A stretch of DNA of 64,000 nucleotides from Leptospira andrefontaineae (GTDB lineage: Bacteria > Spirochaetota > Leptospiria > Leptospirales > Leptospiraceae), in the NCBI RefSeq assembly GCF_004770105.1, contig NZ_RQEY01000026.1:124001-188000 (forward strand), given 5' to 3'. The translations under genes were made by a program, and so were the position numbers. The notes beneath the pieces were generated by a model. It was given only the letters and a program-made list of their open reading frames with translations, was not told the origin of the DNA and searched no databases. Positions 31,172 to 41,445 of the stretch are shown here, in pieces (positions within the stretch are counted from its first letter, which is position 1; each line of letters starts with the position of its first letter).

Positions 31172-31852
31172 TTACCAATGGGATTTTTTAAGTAAGATCC
31201 CGGAAACTGTCAATACCAATACACAAGTAATGGATGCAACGAATACAAGTAACAAAGAGAATTCATCTTTTCCGGATTGAACGGAATCATAAATGGCAAG
31301 TGCGATGGTTTGTGTTTTTTCAGGAATATTTCCTGCGATCATCAAAGTTGCACCGAACTCTCCCATTCCTCTTGCGTAGGCCATCATAGATCCTGCTAAA
31401 ATTCCTCTCCAAGAAAGTGGGAGTATAACTGTTAAAAAAGTTTCCCATTTAGATTTTCCTAAAGTGAGTGCTATCTCTTCATATTCAGGATCCAGATCTT
31501 CGAAGGCAGCCTTTGCGGATCTATAAACTAAAGGAAAGGAAACGATTGTAGAGGCTAAAATTGCTCCATGCAAATTAAATAATATAGAATATTGGAATTG
31601 CTCTAAGAGAAAATGTCCGATCACTCCTTTTTTGCCGAATAAAACCAAAAGGTAATACCCAAGCACTGTGGGAGGAAGAACCATCGGTAAGGTCAAAATT
31701 GCATCCGCAAATGTCCTTCCGAAAAATCTAAGCTTGGCCATCCAATACGCGAAAAATATTCCGAGTAAGGCTGCGAAAAATGTAGAAAAAAATGTTACCT
31801 TAAGTGTGAGAAAGAGAGGATATCTGATGGAGTTCCAATCGAAAGTATCCAT
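31172..31852 (-). CDS. modB: molybdate ABC transporter permease ModB
   Basis: 226 residues with five or six membrane segments and the ABC permease EAA-type loop (YARGMGEFGATLMIAG near residue 160). LPMVLPPTVLGYYLLV is typical of ModB. The order B-A-C departs from the usual A-B-C; 15 bases separate it from modA and 9 from the preceding membrane protein. Confidence 0.9.
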   Translation of the reverse strand: MDTFDWNSIRYPLFLTLKVTFFSTFFAALLGIFFAYWMAKLRFFGRTFADAILTLPMVLPPTVLGYYLLVLFGKKGVIGHFLLEQFQYSILFNLHGAILASTIVSFPLVYRSAKAAFEDLDPEYEEIALTLGKSKWETFLTVILPLSWRGILAGSMMAYARGMGEFGATLMIAGNIPEKTQTIALAIYDSVQSGKDEFSLLLVFVASITCVLVLTVSGILLKKSHW

Positions 31853-31861
31853 CAGACTGAC

Positions 31862-32434
31862 TTAAAGTTTAGAATTCCATAATGTTAGTGAAGAAATTGT
31901 TGTTAAGGCCCAAAAAGAACAGAATGCATAAAAATTAAAATTATAATAATAATCTTGGTCTCTGATAAAACTTACGAAAAATACATCCGGTAATAAGAGC
32001 CCAAGCACCAATAATATTCCTGAAAATCCTTGCAGAACAACGATCGTCTTTCCTACCCATTCACTTCTCCAGAAACCGCCAAAGAAGAATGTTAAAAAAC
32101 AAGGAATAATGAAAAATATATTCGAAGCAGTTCTTACGTTTACTTCTTCTATACCACTTCGGCTTGGTTCAATTCCGAAAAAACTGCCTAGTTTGGAAAT
32201 TAGATCCTGCCCCGATTCTACGCCTAAATTGATGGAGTAATTAATCCAACTTCCTAAGCTAAAGAATAGTTGAAGCAATGCTAAAACGAAGATCAATTTT
32301 TCCTTTCCACTTTTTTCGGAATAGAATTCAATAAATCTTCCTAAAAGTTGGGAAAGAAATCTTTTCCAACCGTTTAAAACTACGGAAGTTGCAGGCAATG
32401 CCAGGCTTAGATCTCTGAGAAGGTTTTTGATCAT
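31862..32434 (-). CDS. membrane protein of unknown function
   Basis: 190 residues with four likely membrane segments (around residues 48-68, 105-125, 130-150 and 165-185). No family is recognised. It overlaps ridA by four bases and precedes modB by nine, so it is translationally embedded in the operon; a link to molybdate uptake is possible only by position. Confidence 0.6.
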   Translation of the reverse strand: MIKNLLRDLSLALPATSVVLNGWKRFLSQLLGRFIEFYSEKSGKEKLIFVLALLQLFFSLGSWINYSINLGVESGQDLISKLGSFFGIEPSRSGIEEVNVRTASNIFFIIPCFLTFFFGGFWRSEWVGKTIVVLQGFSGILLVLGLLLPDVFFVSFIRDQDYYYNFNFYAFCSFWALTTISSLTLWNSKL

Positions 32435-32889
32435 CCTAAAGAAACCGTCATCTCCACTTCTACCGGAGCTCCTAATGGAAGTGCGGAATTTCCCACTGCG
32501 AAGCGCGCATGACGTCCCGCTTCTCCAAAAATACTTAAGAGAAGATTGGATGCATGATTTGCGACTAAATGTTGCTCTATAAAATCAGGGCCGGAAGAAA
32601 CGAACACTCCGATCTTTACGATACTCTTTATTTTATCCAGATCTCCGATCACTCCTGCGATGGCTGCAAGCCCGTTCAACGCGGCTTGTTCTGTGGCAGC
32701 CTTTACATCATCGATAGAAAGCCCGGCACCTAAGGTTCCTGTAAGCATGAGTTTGCCGTCTTTTAAGGGCAATTGGCCGGAAGTGAATACCAGATTTCCT
32801 GTTTGTATGGCAGGTATATAAGCTGCAATCGCCTTAGGCGCAGGTGGGAGTTCCAACCCAAGGGATTTGATTTTTTCGAGTATGCTCAT
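32431..32889 (-). CDS. RidA/YjgF-family protein
   Basis: 152 residues of the Rid family, with LVFTSGQLPLKDGKL near residue 33 and the C-terminal GRHARFAVGNSALPLGAPVEVEM. The conserved arginine of active imine deaminases may be the Arg in HARFAVG; family members destroy reactive enamines or imines. It is the first gene of the operon leading into modBAC. Confidence 0.85.
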   Translation of the reverse strand: MSILEKIKSLGLELPPAPKAIAAYIPAIQTGNLVFTSGQLPLKDGKLMLTGTLGAGLSIDDVKAATEQAALNGLAAIAGVIGDLDKIKSIVKIGVFVSSGPDFIEQHLVANHASNLLLSIFGEAGRHARFAVGNSALPLGAPVEVEMTVSLG

Positions 32890-33026
32890 TCTGTGAGGGT
32901 TTCCTTTTCCCGTTTCTCTTCTATTCCTGGATGGTTTCTCGTTTTTTCAAGCACGTATTTCGTTCCAGGCCCGGGGATTTTCCTTTACGTAGGGAAGACT
33001 TTATGACAAGCTTCTTGTAGGCAAGC

Positions 33027-33827
33027 ATGTCCTCAATACTCGAATTGGAACCTCATCCAGAATATCCGGAAGCCTATATGGTATGCCGTCGCACGGGGGT
33101 CCATTTCTATAAATTGGCAAAGGAAAGGGATTACGAAGATTCCTATTTTCAAGAAGAATACAAGAATCAGTACAAAAAGACCTATTATGAGGATGAACCT
33201 CAGCTTAGAAATTTAGCCAAGGCACGTTTAGAAATCATGAGCGCATTCCAAAATCCGAAAGGTAAAACTCTTTTCGAGATAGGATCTGCCGCTGGCTTCT
33301 TCTTATCCGAAGCGGAGAAGAAGGGATACAAAGTGAAAGGTTTGGAACTTTCTTCCACAGAAGCGGAGTATTCTAAAAACAAATTAGGTTTGGATGTTGT
33401 CTCCGGTTCGTTCTTGGATGATTCCATTTTTCCCAAAGAAACTTTCGATGCGGTCTGTGCGTTTTTTGTAATAGAACATTTTCCGAATGCGGAACTTGTT
33501 TTCGAGAGGATCAATAAATTGTTAAAGCCGGGTGGGCTATTATTCTTAGGTCTTCCTTCATTGAATGGACCTTCTTTTCAAACCAATCCTGAAGAATGGT
33601 TTCGTACTCATCCGTCGGACCATTTTTGGGATTACTCACCTGATTCTCTTAAAAAAATGTTGAAAATGTACGGTCTCGTCACGGTATATAAGAAACCTAT
33701 GTCATACCATCCTAGTAGAGATAAAGGATGGAAAGGCAAATACCTGACACATCGGCTCTTTGTTCGCTACGCAAACCTCTCCTGCTACGCCGACACATTC
33801 CACTCAATCGCGATTAAAAAAATATGA
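33027..33827 (+). CDS. class I SAM-dependent methyltransferase
   Basis: 266 residues. Motif I is FEIGSAAGFFLSEAEKKGY (about residues 86-105), followed by the acidic LELS and FDAVCAFFVIEHFPNAELV. The N-terminal 60 residues (YMVCRRTGVHFYKLAKERDYEDSYF) resemble the head of methyltransferases acting on sugars or lipids; the substrate is unknown. Its stop overlaps the helicase start by four bases. Confidence 0.8.
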   Translation: MSSILELEPHPEYPEAYMVCRRTGVHFYKLAKERDYEDSYFQEEYKNQYKKTYYEDEPQLRNLAKARLEIMSAFQNPKGKTLFEIGSAAGFFLSEAEKKGYKVKGLELSSTEAEYSKNKLGLDVVSGSFLDDSIFPKETFDAVCAFFVIEHFPNAELVFERINKLLKPGGLLFLGLPSLNGPSFQTNPEEWFRTHPSDHFWDYSPDSLKKMLKMYGLVTVYKKPMSYHPSRDKGWKGKYLTHRLFVRYANLSCYADTFHSIAIKKI

Positions 33828-35494
33828 AATTCGAAGAATTAAATCTAGAGCCTAACCTGCAAAAAGCAATCCAAGACGCAGGATTTACTGAGCTCACTCC
33901 TATACAAGAAAAAGCAATCCCTCCCGGAATAGAAGGTAGGGATGTAACCGGTTTAGCACAAACAGGAACCGGTAAAACTGTGGCATTCTTGGTGCCAACC
34001 ATTCACTCCATCTTGACAAGAGGAATACAAGGGGTCAGCACTTTGATCCTTGCTCCTACAAGAGAGTTAGTGATCCAAATTTCGGAAGAAGCCGAAAAGT
34101 TACTGAAACATACGGACTATAGAGTTGTCCCAATCATCGGTGGAACGGATTATAAAGTCCAAAACAGAGATCTGAATGGACTGAATGGTCTTATCGTTGC
34201 AACCCCGGGAAGATTGATCGACTTAGCAAGAAGCGGAAGCGCTGATCTTGAAAAGGTTGAGTTCTTCATTTTGGATGAAGCGGATCGTATGTTGGACATG
34301 GGTTTCATTTACGATATACGTTGGCTTCTTCATAAATGTAAGAATAGAAAGCAGACTTTACTTTTCTCAGCAACTCTCTCTGTAGAAGTTATGCGTCTTG
34401 CATATCGTTTTATGAACGAGCCTGTTGAGATACAGATCAATCCTGATAAACTGATCACGGAAAGAATAGATCAGAAGCTTGTTCATTTGGGAAGAGAGGA
34501 GAAGTTACCTTATATGGTGAACTCCATTCTTGCAGAAGAATTGGAAGGGCAAGGGATCATATTCACAAATTTTAAAGCGAATATTCCTAAAATAGTCCAT
34601 TCTCTCAGAAAGTTCGGAATTCCGATCACAGGAATTTCTTCGGACTTAGACCAGAAAAAAAGACTTAGACTTATGAGGGATTTTAAATCCGGAAAGTTCA
34701 AGTTTATGGTGGCGACTGACGTCGCAAGTCGCGGTATCGACGTAGAGAATATCGAAGTAGTTTTCAATTTTGATCTTCCTCAGGACACCGAGAACTATGT
34801 GCATAGGATCGGAAGAACTGCAAGAGCCGGAAGAGTTGGTAAATCTATCAGCTTCTGCTCTGAGTCCGATTATGTTGAATTGGAGAAGATCGAAAAATAT
34901 CTGAAACAAAAGATAGATGTTCTTCCTGTTCATGAGGAAGCGCTAACATTCCCTGCTGGCGAGTTCCAAGTTTTTGTAGGTGGAGATGCATTTGATAATG
35001 CACCTGTCGAAAGAAATGGGAACAGAAACCAAGGAAGAGGCGACAGAGGTCCTAAAAAACAAAGAGGAGATTTCCAACGTAACGGTAACGGAAATCAAAG
35101 AGGCGAGAAGAACTGGAATAGAGAATCAGGAGATCGTAAAAAAGATTTCAATAGAGATTCCAAACCAGGTAAGCCAAGCGGCGGTCATAAAAAAAGACCG
35201 GAAGCTGCTATCCAAGAAGCACAAGAGTTTTTACAAAAAGCGGACAGTGTATTCGGTTCCAATGGTGCTCGTAAAGATAGAAACCAGAAAAATCAGAACC
35301 AGAAGAAAGGAAAACAACGTTCCGATTTCCAAAAACAACATTCTCCAAATCACCAAAATCAGGAGAATAAAAAACAAAAATCGAATTACGATAAAAGCAA
35401 ACGTAACTTATTCGATATCAACGATTCTAAAAGATCTTCAGACAAGAAGAAGGGATCAATTTGGACAAGGATCAAATCCTTCTTTGGGGGTTAG
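33824..35494 (+). CDS. DEAD-box RNA helicase with long basic tail
   Basis: 556 residues. Residues 1-370 are a full DEAD-box core: Q motif (GFTELTPIQEKAIP), AQTGTGKT, PTRELVIQ, LDEADRM (motif II is DEAD), SAT, and HRIGRTARAG. Residues 390-540 are low complexity, rich in Asn, Gln, Lys, Arg and Gly, a disordered RNA-binding tail as in RhlE-type proteins. The last 10 residues form a short amphipathic segment (IWTRIKSFFGG). A role in ribosome assembly or cold adaptation is likely. The 3' end overlaps the next gene by 34 bases. Confidence 0.9.
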   Translation: MKFEELNLEPNLQKAIQDAGFTELTPIQEKAIPPGIEGRDVTGLAQTGTGKTVAFLVPTIHSILTRGIQGVSTLILAPTRELVIQISEEAEKLLKHTDYRVVPIIGGTDYKVQNRDLNGLNGLIVATPGRLIDLARSGSADLEKVEFFILDEADRMLDMGFIYDIRWLLHKCKNRKQTLLFSATLSVEVMRLAYRFMNEPVEIQINPDKLITERIDQKLVHLGREEKLPYMVNSILAEELEGQGIIFTNFKANIPKIVHSLRKFGIPITGISSDLDQKKRLRLMRDFKSGKFKFMVATDVASRGIDVENIEVVFNFDLPQDTENYVHRIGRTARAGRVGKSISFCSESDYVELEKIEKYLKQKIDVLPVHEEALTFPAGEFQVFVGGDAFDNAPVERNGNRNQGRGDRGPKKQRGDFQRNGNGNQRGEKNWNRESGDRKKDFNRDSKPGKPSGGHKKRPEAAIQEAQEFLQKADSVFGSNGARKDRNQKNQNQKKGKQRSDFQKQHSPNHQNQENKKQKSNYDKSKRNLFDINDSKRSSDKKKGSIWTRIKSFFGG

Positions 35495-36552
35495 GATTCT
35501 TTCTAATATTTAGCGCGCCCGTTTTTGCCGAGTCAAGAATACAAACTATCGGCAAGAACGGATACGTTTCTTTCGAAGAGATCCATAAAAGGATCCCAGG
35601 ACTACAATCTAAATTCGAGTCTGCTACATTAGTAGGCTCCATCTCTCACGCTTCCGGTGAGATCCGTTTTAGGATCGGTGCTTCCTTTTATGCAATCAAT
35701 GGTAGTTTAGAAAAAACGAATTTACCGGTCGTATATAAAGAGAAAGACTTCTTACTTCCTCCCGATCTGGTAGAAGCAATTTTTGTTCGCCTATTACCCG
35801 GAGATGTAAGTTACGAACTTAAAGAAGACGAACTTATATTTGATCTATTGCCTAAAGCAGAAAGATTGAAACTTTCTGCGATCATTGTGGATGCGGGACA
35901 TGGAGGAAAAGATCCGGGAACTTCTTCCGATAAAGGGACCCAGGAAAAATTGGTTTCTCTGCAGGTGGCTCGTTTCCTGAAAAAATTCCTTAATAAGGTG
36001 TATCCGGAAGTTAGGGTGATCCTGACCAGATCCAATGATTCATTTATAGAATTGGAAAGAAGGTCCGAGATCGCAAATAAAGAGATCCAAAAGGGCGGAT
36101 CAGTTTTATTCGTAAGTTTACATTGTAATGCCTCTATCTCTTCCGATGTGAATGGCTTCGAAGTATATTATTTATCCCAGACCCCCAGCACGGAAACCGC
36201 AAGAGAAGTCTCTTTATTCGAAAATGGCATTTCGGGCAAGAAGAGTGGGACCTCCTACGGGAAGATCCAGGCAGGAATGATGTCCTCTATGATCCAAAGA
36301 AGAAGTCGTCTTCTCGCCAGAAGTGTCGAATCCGAGATGAAAAAAAACCTTGGTCCAAAGATATTGTCTAGAGGAGTGAAGAAAGCGGACTTTTCCGTGC
36401 TAAGGGGAAGTTTGATGCCTGCAATCCTGGTCGAAATGGGTTACCTCACCCATAATAAAGAATCTGAGGTATTGGCTGATAAAACCCACCAAGTGAAATT
36501 GGCCAAAAGTATATTAGAAGGTGTGAGAGCGTATGAACTTGCAAAAGATTAA
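35461..36552 (+). CDS. N-acetylmuramoyl-L-alanine amidase, AmiC type
   Basis: 363 residues from a TTG inside the helicase gene; the next residues are a good signal peptide cut near FSAPVFA-ES (residue 23). Residues 140-355 are an Amidase_3 domain with the zinc set His147 (DAGHGGKDPG), Glu162 (TQEK) and His221 (SLHCNAS), and catalytic Glu325 (VEMGYLT). It cleaves peptidoglycan between muramic acid and L-alanine in the periplasm. The N-terminal 110 residues may be an AMIN-like targeting region. It overlaps the GerM-like gene by 20 bases. Confidence 0.87.
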   Translation: MDKDQILLWGLGFFLIFSAPVFAESRIQTIGKNGYVSFEEIHKRIPGLQSKFESATLVGSISHASGEIRFRIGASFYAINGSLEKTNLPVVYKEKDFLLPPDLVEAIFVRLLPGDVSYELKEDELIFDLLPKAERLKLSAIIVDAGHGGKDPGTSSDKGTQEKLVSLQVARFLKKFLNKVYPEVRVILTRSNDSFIELERRSEIANKEIQKGGSVLFVSLHCNASISSDVNGFEVYYLSQTPSTETAREVSLFENGISGKKSGTSYGKIQAGMMSSMIQRRSRLLARSVESEMKKNLGPKILSRGVKKADFSVLRGSLMPAILVEMGYLTHNKESEVLADKTHQVKLAKSILEGVRAYELAKD

Positions 36553-37294
36553 GGAAATTTGGAATCGCTTCCTCACTCATCTGGACACTTTCTATACTTG
36601 GGTTTTTGAATTAGCAACCAGAGCAGCCGATTCCAAAGAATCCAAAAGAATATTATTCTTAACTTATTCTTGGATCATCGTATTATTATTCCTGACCGGT
36701 TTCATTCTCGCAGGAAAAAATCCATTAAAACTACTTGTTCCATTCACATTATACGATCTGCCTAATCTAGATCCTAGAAAAGAAATCGTAATATACGGTT
36801 CGGATGGAGAAGGTCAGGTATTCCCGGTAAAAAGAAAAGTCCTCTTAACCGGTGAGAATTTCAGACACGATGTTTTGACATTAGTGGGAGAAGCTGGAGA
36901 ATCCAGTTATTTCGATCCTACTGTTCCGAATGCTTCTGCGCAGTATAGAAATCTGAAAAAACTTCCGAACTTGCAAGATTCCGTGATCTCTATCTGGAAA
37001 AGAGGAGATGTGCTAATCTTGGATTTGAGAAAGTCCACATTGGAAAATCTACTTTCAGATATGAAGTTCCGCATCGATTATACTTACGCAAGTCAGATGA
37101 CGGAAGAACAAAAGTCTGCAGAGATAGAGCGTAAAAAATTGGGCTTATTGTCTTCTGCATTCTTAGCTACTGAAAAAACATTATTCGAAAACTATCCTGA
37201 TCTAAATCGGATCGAATATAAGTTAGGCGGAGAAGTGGGGGATTTGCCCGGCTTAAGCTATTTATTATCTTCTTCCCATACAAGACAGCCCTAA
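36533..37294 (+). CDS. membrane-anchored GerM-like protein
   Basis: 253 residues with one membrane segment near residues 42-62 and a large extracytoplasmic part. The C-terminal 120 residues (ISIWKRGDVLILDLRKSTL, then LLSSAFLATEKTLFENYPDLNRIEYKLGGE) look like the GerMN domain, often encoded beside peptidoglycan amidases. A role with the upstream amidase in cell-wall remodelling is inferred. Start ATG lies inside the amidase gene (20-base overlap). Confidence 0.65.
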   Translation: MNLQKIKEIWNRFLTHLDTFYTWVFELATRAADSKESKRILFLTYSWIIVLLFLTGFILAGKNPLKLLVPFTLYDLPNLDPRKEIVIYGSDGEGQVFPVKRKVLLTGENFRHDVLTLVGEAGESSYFDPTVPNASAQYRNLKKLPNLQDSVISIWKRGDVLILDLRKSTLENLLSDMKFRIDYTYASQMTEEQKSAEIERKKLGLLSSAFLATEKTLFENYPDLNRIEYKLGGEVGDLPGLSYLLSSSHTRQP

Positions 37295-37349
37295 GATTTC
37301 TTCAGTATTAGCTGTTTTCTCTCTAAATTAACTGTGTGAAAGGGTTGTT

Positions 37350-38636
37350 TTGGCCCTTTCCAAAGCCGATAGTATTAAGGATATGTCCGGGTCTAAACGT
37401 ACAACCTTAGTCGTTTTCATACTTTTGATCTCCGGGGTCATATTATCAGCAGCTCCGGATCTGCAAAATTCTCCAGATGTAACAAACATCAACGATTTCC
37501 GCACAGATCGTGTAGCATTTCATTATATCCAATTGGTGGATAAGGAAGGCAAGGCCCTTCCTGAAAGAAATCTGAATCGAGACACTTCAGAAGCCACGTT
37601 ACTTATCATCGACCGAGGACAACTTACTCTTTTAAAGGATGGGTTTGACGACCCAAGCCAAGTAAAGGATAAGGAAAAGGATTACTTAAATAAAATTTAT
37701 AAATTCACCAGATTAAAAGACCTGGAACAGGAATATTATAAATTACCTGAATCGGAAAGAACCAAACCTTCTTCTAAAACAGAACCAAACCAGGCGGAAA
37801 CAAGTAAGGCGAATGCTGTTCCGGGTGCCTCATCCGAACCGGAAGAAAAGAATAAAGAATTCGATCTTCTATTAAAATACGATGATGAACTTTTGAAATC
37901 GTATGCGGCAGAGAAGGCTGCATATGCAGAATATTCCAGAACTGAACGTATTTACGGAAAAGATTCTCCTAAAACAAGTTCACTTAAAGCAAGATTCGAA
38001 GAGGTCCAATCAAAAACCCGGGAAAGGAAAAAGTTCCTATTAGGTTTTTTACATAATACTTCTGCAGATTCGAATCCGTATCCTGGTGATAGAAAAGAGC
38101 AAATATTCTATACGAATCATTCCAATGGACTTCCTGATTTCTATCTGCATTCTACCACTCCAAGAGAAGTAGATGGTCTCATGAAAGGAGAAGAAGAAGT
38201 CGGAAAAAAATACGGACAACTTTTCAAGACCGCAGTGGACCGACTGATAGATTCTCAGATAGATAAATTGTATTATTATATTTGGAACCGGGATATGACA
38301 AATACCCGGATCAAAGTAGATCGTTTTTTAAAAGGGAAAAAAGTCACTGTAGTTACCGGAGACTCCACAGTTTATACTATGATAGACAAAGAAGGAGATG
38401 GGATCACTGAATCCTTCTTTGTAGATTCGCCTGGACTAAAATTTTCTTGGGGAAAAGAAGTCCCAAATATTATTTCTATCTCAAATTGTACGGATCAAGC
38501 TATCCTAACGAAGATCAAGGCATTGGGGGATGATGTATCTTCCGGAAGAATTCCTAAAAAGGTTGATAAACTAGATTTAGCAATTCCTGAAGAACAGATT
38601 CTTTTAGAATTAAAACCTTTATTAAAGAACCTCTAG
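37350..38636 (+). CDS. exported protein of unknown function
   Basis: 428 residues from a TTG with AAAGGG upstream; an ATG at 37383 is an alternative start. Either gives a signal peptide (VVFILLISGVILSAAPD). The mature part is highly charged, with a Ser/Glu/Lys-rich linker near residues 140-175 and a predicted coiled segment (YDDELLKSYAAEKAAYAEYSR). No family recognised. It follows the GerM-like gene by 55 bases on the same strand and may belong to the same envelope cluster. Confidence 0.65.
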   Translation: MALSKADSIKDMSGSKRTTLVVFILLISGVILSAAPDLQNSPDVTNINDFRTDRVAFHYIQLVDKEGKALPERNLNRDTSEATLLIIDRGQLTLLKDGFDDPSQVKDKEKDYLNKIYKFTRLKDLEQEYYKLPESERTKPSSKTEPNQAETSKANAVPGASSEPEEKNKEFDLLLKYDDELLKSYAAEKAAYAEYSRTERIYGKDSPKTSSLKARFEEVQSKTRERKKFLLGFLHNTSADSNPYPGDRKEQIFYTNHSNGLPDFYLHSTTPREVDGLMKGEEEVGKKYGQLFKTAVDRLIDSQIDKLYYYIWNRDMTNTRIKVDRFLKGKKVTVVTGDSTVYTMIDKEGDGITESFFVDSPGLKFSWGKEVPNIISISNCTDQAILTKIKALGDDVSSGRIPKKVDKLDLAIPEEQILLELKPLLKNL

Positions 38637-38638
38637 GA

Positions 38639-39427
38639 TTAGAGTCCTCTAAAAACCGGTTTTCTCTTTTCTTCAATAGATTTGATAGTTTCTCTGAAGT
38701 CTTGGGAAAGGAAGTTAAGAGCCTGAGACTCCGCTTCTTTACGCAAAGCAGCGTTTAGTTTTTCGCGATCGTAAATATTCTTCTTTAATTCGCTAAGCGC
38801 CATTGGAGCACTTTCGCTGAGAGAAATCGCGATTTCCGTTGCTCTTTGTAAAACTTCCGCTTTCGGGACCGAATCATAACAAATCCCTAATGAAAGAGCT
38901 TCTTTACCGCTTACGGTTTCCGCTAAGAATAAAAGTCTGTTTGCAGTTTCCATTCCGAATAATTCTTTCGCAAGATAGCTAGATCCCATTCCTGGGTGGA
39001 TCCCTAATTTCACAAAATTAAATTGGTATTTTCCTTCGTCCGCAAAAACTCTAAGGTCGCAAGCAAGAGTGATGGAGAGGCCTGCACCTATCGCATGGCC
39101 ATTCGCTGCGCAGATTACCGGAACGTTTAGATCTCTAACGCTCAAGAATAGATTATAAAATTCGAACATTTCTTTTTTGTTTTGTTCGAAAGATTTCTCA
39201 GCAAAAGATTTTAATAATTCGAAATTACCGCCGGCAGAGAAGATATCGTTCTTACCGGTAATCACAACCGCTCTAGGCGGGTTCTTTTTTAAATTTTCAA
39301 TATGAGCTTTAAACTCCAGACCCATAGGAACGGTCATGGAGTTTTTGGTTTCCGGGTTATTCAGATAAAGAATTTCTATTCTAGATTCGGAAGAAAGTTC
39401 TACTGTTTCTGAATCAACTAATGCCAT
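38639..39427 (-). CDS. enoyl-CoA hydratase/isomerase family protein
   Basis: 262 residues of the crotonase superfamily. Oxyanion-hole segments are [16 protein letters not shown] and [22 protein letters not shown]. The catalytic glutamates of true enoyl-CoA hydratases are not obvious, so it may be a related isomerase. It shares one base with the upstream gene, forming a two-gene operon. Confidence 0.85.
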   Translation of the reverse strand: MALVDSETVELSSESRIEILYLNNPETKNSMTVPMGLEFKAHIENLKKNPPRAVVITGKNDIFSAGGNFELLKSFAEKSFEQNKKEMFEFYNLFLSVRDLNVPVICAANGHAIGAGLSITLACDLRVFADEGKYQFNFVKLGIHPGMGSSYLAKELFGMETANRLLFLAETVSGKEALSLGICYDSVPKAEVLQRATEIAISLSESAPMALSELKKNIYDREKLNAALRKEAESQALNFLSQDFRETIKSIEEKRKPVFRGL

Positions 39428-39954
39428 TAAACAGCTTCCTGTTTTAATTCAAAACTTTCGTACCAAACTCTATCTGAGATAGAAAGAGGTTTTTCTCCTA
39501 TCCCCATTTGGTCGTAATAATCCAGTAAAATTTCTAAATGAACATTCTCTTCGTCTTCTAAAGTCCAGAAACTACTATCGATGGACTTGGAAACAAGAGC
39601 TTGGCCTCTAACGGAGTCCACAAAATAATCAGGTTTATCGGAGAAGATCAGATGAGCAGAGATAAGATCGAAACGAATAGTATCCACAATCTTAGAAAAT
39701 TCAGAATCAGCTTTATCAAAATAGCGGGAAGCGATCTCAGTTTGGAAATAATCACCCCAAGTTAGAATGTCCGGCTCAACTCCTGTGCGTTCTTTGATCT
39801 CTTGGAGTTTTTCTCCTTCCAAAAATGGTTTGGAAGCGAATTTATCCACAAGTTCTCTGAGTGAAATCAAGTTGAGGATCTTATTCGCGGAAAGTTGTCC
39901 ACGACGCATCATATCGAAAAGTTCTGGATTCAGTTCGGACTTGTTCTCTGCCAT
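39427..39954 (-). CDS. conserved protein of unknown function
   Basis: 175 residues, soluble, no signal peptide. It is mainly helical and acidic ([34 protein letters not shown]). No motif is recognised. Its stop shares one base with the start of the enoyl-CoA hydratase gene, so the two are probably co-translated and may work in one acyl-CoA pathway. Confidence 0.6.
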   Translation of the reverse strand: MAENKSELNPELFDMMRRGQLSANKILNLISLRELVDKFASKPFLEGEKLQEIKERTGVEPDILTWGDYFQTEIASRYFDKADSEFSKIVDTIRFDLISAHLIFSDKPDYFVDSVRGQALVSKSIDSSFWTLEDEENVHLEILLDYYDQMGIGEKPLSISDRVWYESFELKQEAV

Positions 39955-40130
39955 GATTTATTTTTCGGCAGAAGCATAAAAATCCCCCGAACAATTTCCT
40001 TCCGGAAAATACTCGTATATGTCTCATTTTAGAAAAAAAGAAGAATGCTACGATTTCCGGAAGGTGGGACTGGATTCCTAAAGTCCCGGAGTCGAAAATA
40101 AAGATACGGGAGAATTTTACCCGGACCGCC

Positions 40131-41408
40131 ATGGCTGTAGGACGATCGGATACACTTCAGGAACTGATTACGATTTTAGAAACGATGTTTGGAGAAACAA
40201 TCATCGGTTCGGATATTAATTTAGTTAAACACCTCTTCTATAGTTTGAAAGCGGACCAAAGAGAATTTCCATTCGATTATGAAGGGGAGAAGCTTACTTC
40301 CGTTGTTGAAGAAGTCAGCGAGGATACACTTGTTCTATATGTTCCTTATCTCCAGCCCAAAGGGATCTTAAGGGCAAAAATCAGTTTCGAAATCTTGAAT
40401 ATACTTTATCAGTTCGAAGTTGTACTTCTGGATTTTTGGGAAGATCATGTTCGGGTCAAGATCCCTTCCGAATTGCAAGCTGCCGCATTCCGTAAAAATC
40501 TCAGGGTCGCAGTAGACGATCTTTTTATGAATTATGTGATCCTCTATCGCTCCTTGAGCGGAGGAGAAAGAGAACTTGGAAAGAATTTAAGCGTCGAGCA
40601 AAGATTTTTTCATCTCATGAAGGAGATCAAAAAGGATAATCCAAGTCTTAAGTTGATCAACTTAATGGTTACTGAATATATTCTGGGGATCTCAAAGGAT
40701 TACGAGATCGTATTTTTCGGACCAGGAAAAGACGGAGGATTTTTCGGAGACTTTGTCAAAAAGTATAATCGTTCCGTCTATGTTCCGGATTGTTCATTAA
40801 TTAAAAGTTATATAGGAGAGGAGAAGGATCCTTATCTAGATAATTTCCGCGACGAGTATCTACGTTTAATCCAAACTAGAGGCCAGGCAAAGGCGGATGA
40901 GTTTTTTAGAGAACTCCAAAAAGAAGAAGTTCGTAACTTCTTAATTTCCTATATAGTTACTCCAATTCGTTTATTCAACGATCCGATCGGTTATGTAAGG
41001 GTATTTTCTACTGCGATGGATAAATTTTCTATCGTACAACAACAGGCATTATATATAGAAGAATTGGGCGATATTCTTACTTATGCTTTAACAAAAGTAT
41101 ATATCCGCCAAGAAAACTTTAGAAATGAAGAAGCAGTAACTCGTATCCTGGATATCAGTATGAACGGTCTTCTCTTTGAGATACAAGACGAAAGGACTTT
41201 CAATTATTTAAAGCAGCATAATATCATTAAGATGTTCATCCCGATCTCGGAAAGAAATTTAGTCTTAAGGGGAGAAGTAGTCCGATTCCTGGAAATCGGA
41301 AATGGAAAATACCAATTAGGTGTGAACTTTTTTGATTCTAATCCGGATGATATGGTCTTCTTGCAGCATTATATTTTTAGCAAGAAGATGCGGATACTTT
41401 TTGAGTAG
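40131..41408 (+). CDS. PilZ-like signalling protein
   Basis: 425 residues, no membrane segments. Residues 95-140 hold a PilZ-like opening with [11 protein letters not shown], and the last 90 residues look like a PilZ fold with the characteristic [11 protein letters not shown] and LGVNFFD elements. PilZ domains bind cyclic di-GMP; the first-half RxxxR motif is only partly recognisable here, so binding is uncertain. It stands alone, convergent with the pirin gene. Confidence 0.65.
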   Translation: MAVGRSDTLQELITILETMFGETIIGSDINLVKHLFYSLKADQREFPFDYEGEKLTSVVEEVSEDTLVLYVPYLQPKGILRAKISFEILNILYQFEVVLLDFWEDHVRVKIPSELQAAAFRKNLRVAVDDLFMNYVILYRSLSGGERELGKNLSVEQRFFHLMKEIKKDNPSLKLINLMVTEYILGISKDYEIVFFGPGKDGGFFGDFVKKYNRSVYVPDCSLIKSYIGEEKDPYLDNFRDEYLRLIQTRGQAKADEFFRELQKEEVRNFLISYIVTPIRLFNDPIGYVRVFSTAMDKFSIVQQQALYIEELGDILTYALTKVYIRQENFRNEEAVTRILDISMNGLLFEIQDERTFNYLKQHNIIKMFIPISERNLVLRGEVVRFLEIGNGKYQLGVNFFDSNPDDMVFLQHYIFSKKMRILFE

Positions 41409-41445
41409 GGACGAAGTCCTTAAGTAAAGGTTAAAGTTTCTCTTC

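Noticed and set aside
34980..35513. 177-residue open frame inside the helicase tail
   Set aside because: It is a shadow frame of the low-complexity Asn/Lys/Arg-rich tail; the helicase frame is the coding one.
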